A DNA stretch of 31,100 bases, taken from Sperchopsis tessellata (lineage: Eukaryota > Arthropoda > Insecta > Coleoptera > Hydrophilidae). The position numbers and the translations under genes were made by a program. Position 1 is the stretch's first letter. Each line of letters opens with the position of its first letter. Of this stretch, positions 30,791 through 31,100 are shown piece by piece. Below the pieces are notes generated by a model, which worked only from the letters and a program-made list of their open reading frames with translations, did no database searches and was not told the DNA's origin. The DNA is taken from contig JAWQRN010000343.1 of NCBI GenBank assembly GCA_033557685.1, positions 1-31,100 of the forward strand. Direction: 5' to 3'.

Positions 30791-30904
30791 AATTATTGTG
30801 TGATATAATTTCTTAATATCACATGATTGATATATCCATGGTCTAGCTTTAGTTGGCATTCCATATATTCAGAACTTTTGATGTAATTGTATTGTTATCT
30901 TTCT

Positions 30905-31100
30905 AATAAGGGTCTTCTTCCTGTGGTACTACAGTCCTTACTGGACCTTGACCGCCGCCACTCTCCAATTCCTACAGCCCATCAGTCTCTTAGCATCTCT
31001 CTCAACGTTATCCTGCCATCTCGCTCTCGGTCTTCCCCTATTTCTTCTGCCCTCCATACTTCCCAACATCAGCCTTCTCTGTACTCTGGTTTCCTCCATT
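30905..31100 (-). mobile_element. 3' end of an endonuclease/RT-type LINE, minus strand, cut by the window edge
   Basis: The reverse strand reads MEETRVQRRLMLGSMEGRR, NRGRPRARWQDNVERDAKR and a CRNWRVAAV block, the standard C-terminal domain of this LINE protein class. The frame is open for about 50 codons, and base composition is clearly more GC-rich than the neighbouring DNA, so this looks like a younger insertion than the others. Its 3' end is near 30905, with an AAGAAGA-type end. Confidence 0.75.

Noticed and set aside
1..31100. CRISPR arrays, tRNA or rRNA genes, bacterial-type operons
   Set aside because: No regularly spaced repeats with unique spacers and no recognisable RNA gene structures were seen. 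The window is plainly eukaryotic.

Overview
This window is AT-rich animal nuclear DNA. Coding regions are split by GT-AG introns, polyadenylation signals are eukaryotic, and there are many decayed non-LTR retrotransposons and Tc1/mariner remnants. The protein sequences look insect-like. A beetle is my best guess, made from general resemblance and not proven by the sequence. I see no bacterial or phage features, no CRISPR and no tRNA or rRNA.

Four protein-coding genes lie head to tail on the + strand. (1) An inositol polyphosphate multikinase (IPMK/Ipk2) occupies 2501-5325 in five coding exons and looks complete, 434 aa. (2) A hexosaminidase D (HEXD, GH20-type) runs from 8637 to 16822 in nine recognisable exons, about 490 aa. 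Its initiating exon was not found. (3) A DUF4485 plus coiled-coil protein resembling the centrosomal protein CEP112 spans 17934-23456 in eight exons, 660 aa. (4) The first three coding exons of a SMURF-type HECT E3 ubiquitin ligase lie at 24307-26144. They encode the N-terminus and most of the C2 domain, and the gene continues past the right edge. In every gene the exon phases join without a break, which is the main support for the models.

The rest is mostly repeats. Positions 1-2468 hold (TA)n tracts and two palindromic elements, one with arms of about 130 bp. Between IPMK and HEXD (about 5560-8160) are decayed LINE ORF2 pieces on the + strand. The two largest HEXD introns hold a BS/jockey-like LINE, a second LINE scrap, a Tc1 transposase relic with all three catalytic acidic positions, and a minus-strand LINE. 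Introns of the CEP112-like gene hold four copies of one short interspersed repeat, a fifth lying in HEXD, plus an exact-period 168-bp tandem duplication just before a splice acceptor. The first large SMURF intron (26145 to the end) is a graveyard of LINE 3' ends, Tc1 pieces and an RT fragment with a mutated YADD box.

The four genes have unrelated roles: nuclear/cytosolic inositol phosphate kinase, glycosidase, centrosome or cilium scaffold, and ubiquitin ligase. They are not an operon or pathway cluster. I found no convincing new biological system. The items most worth a second look are the interspersed repeat family, the 168-bp duplication, the long near-palindrome, a small cysteine-bearing open frame at 23961-24128, and the upstream ATGs of SMURF.
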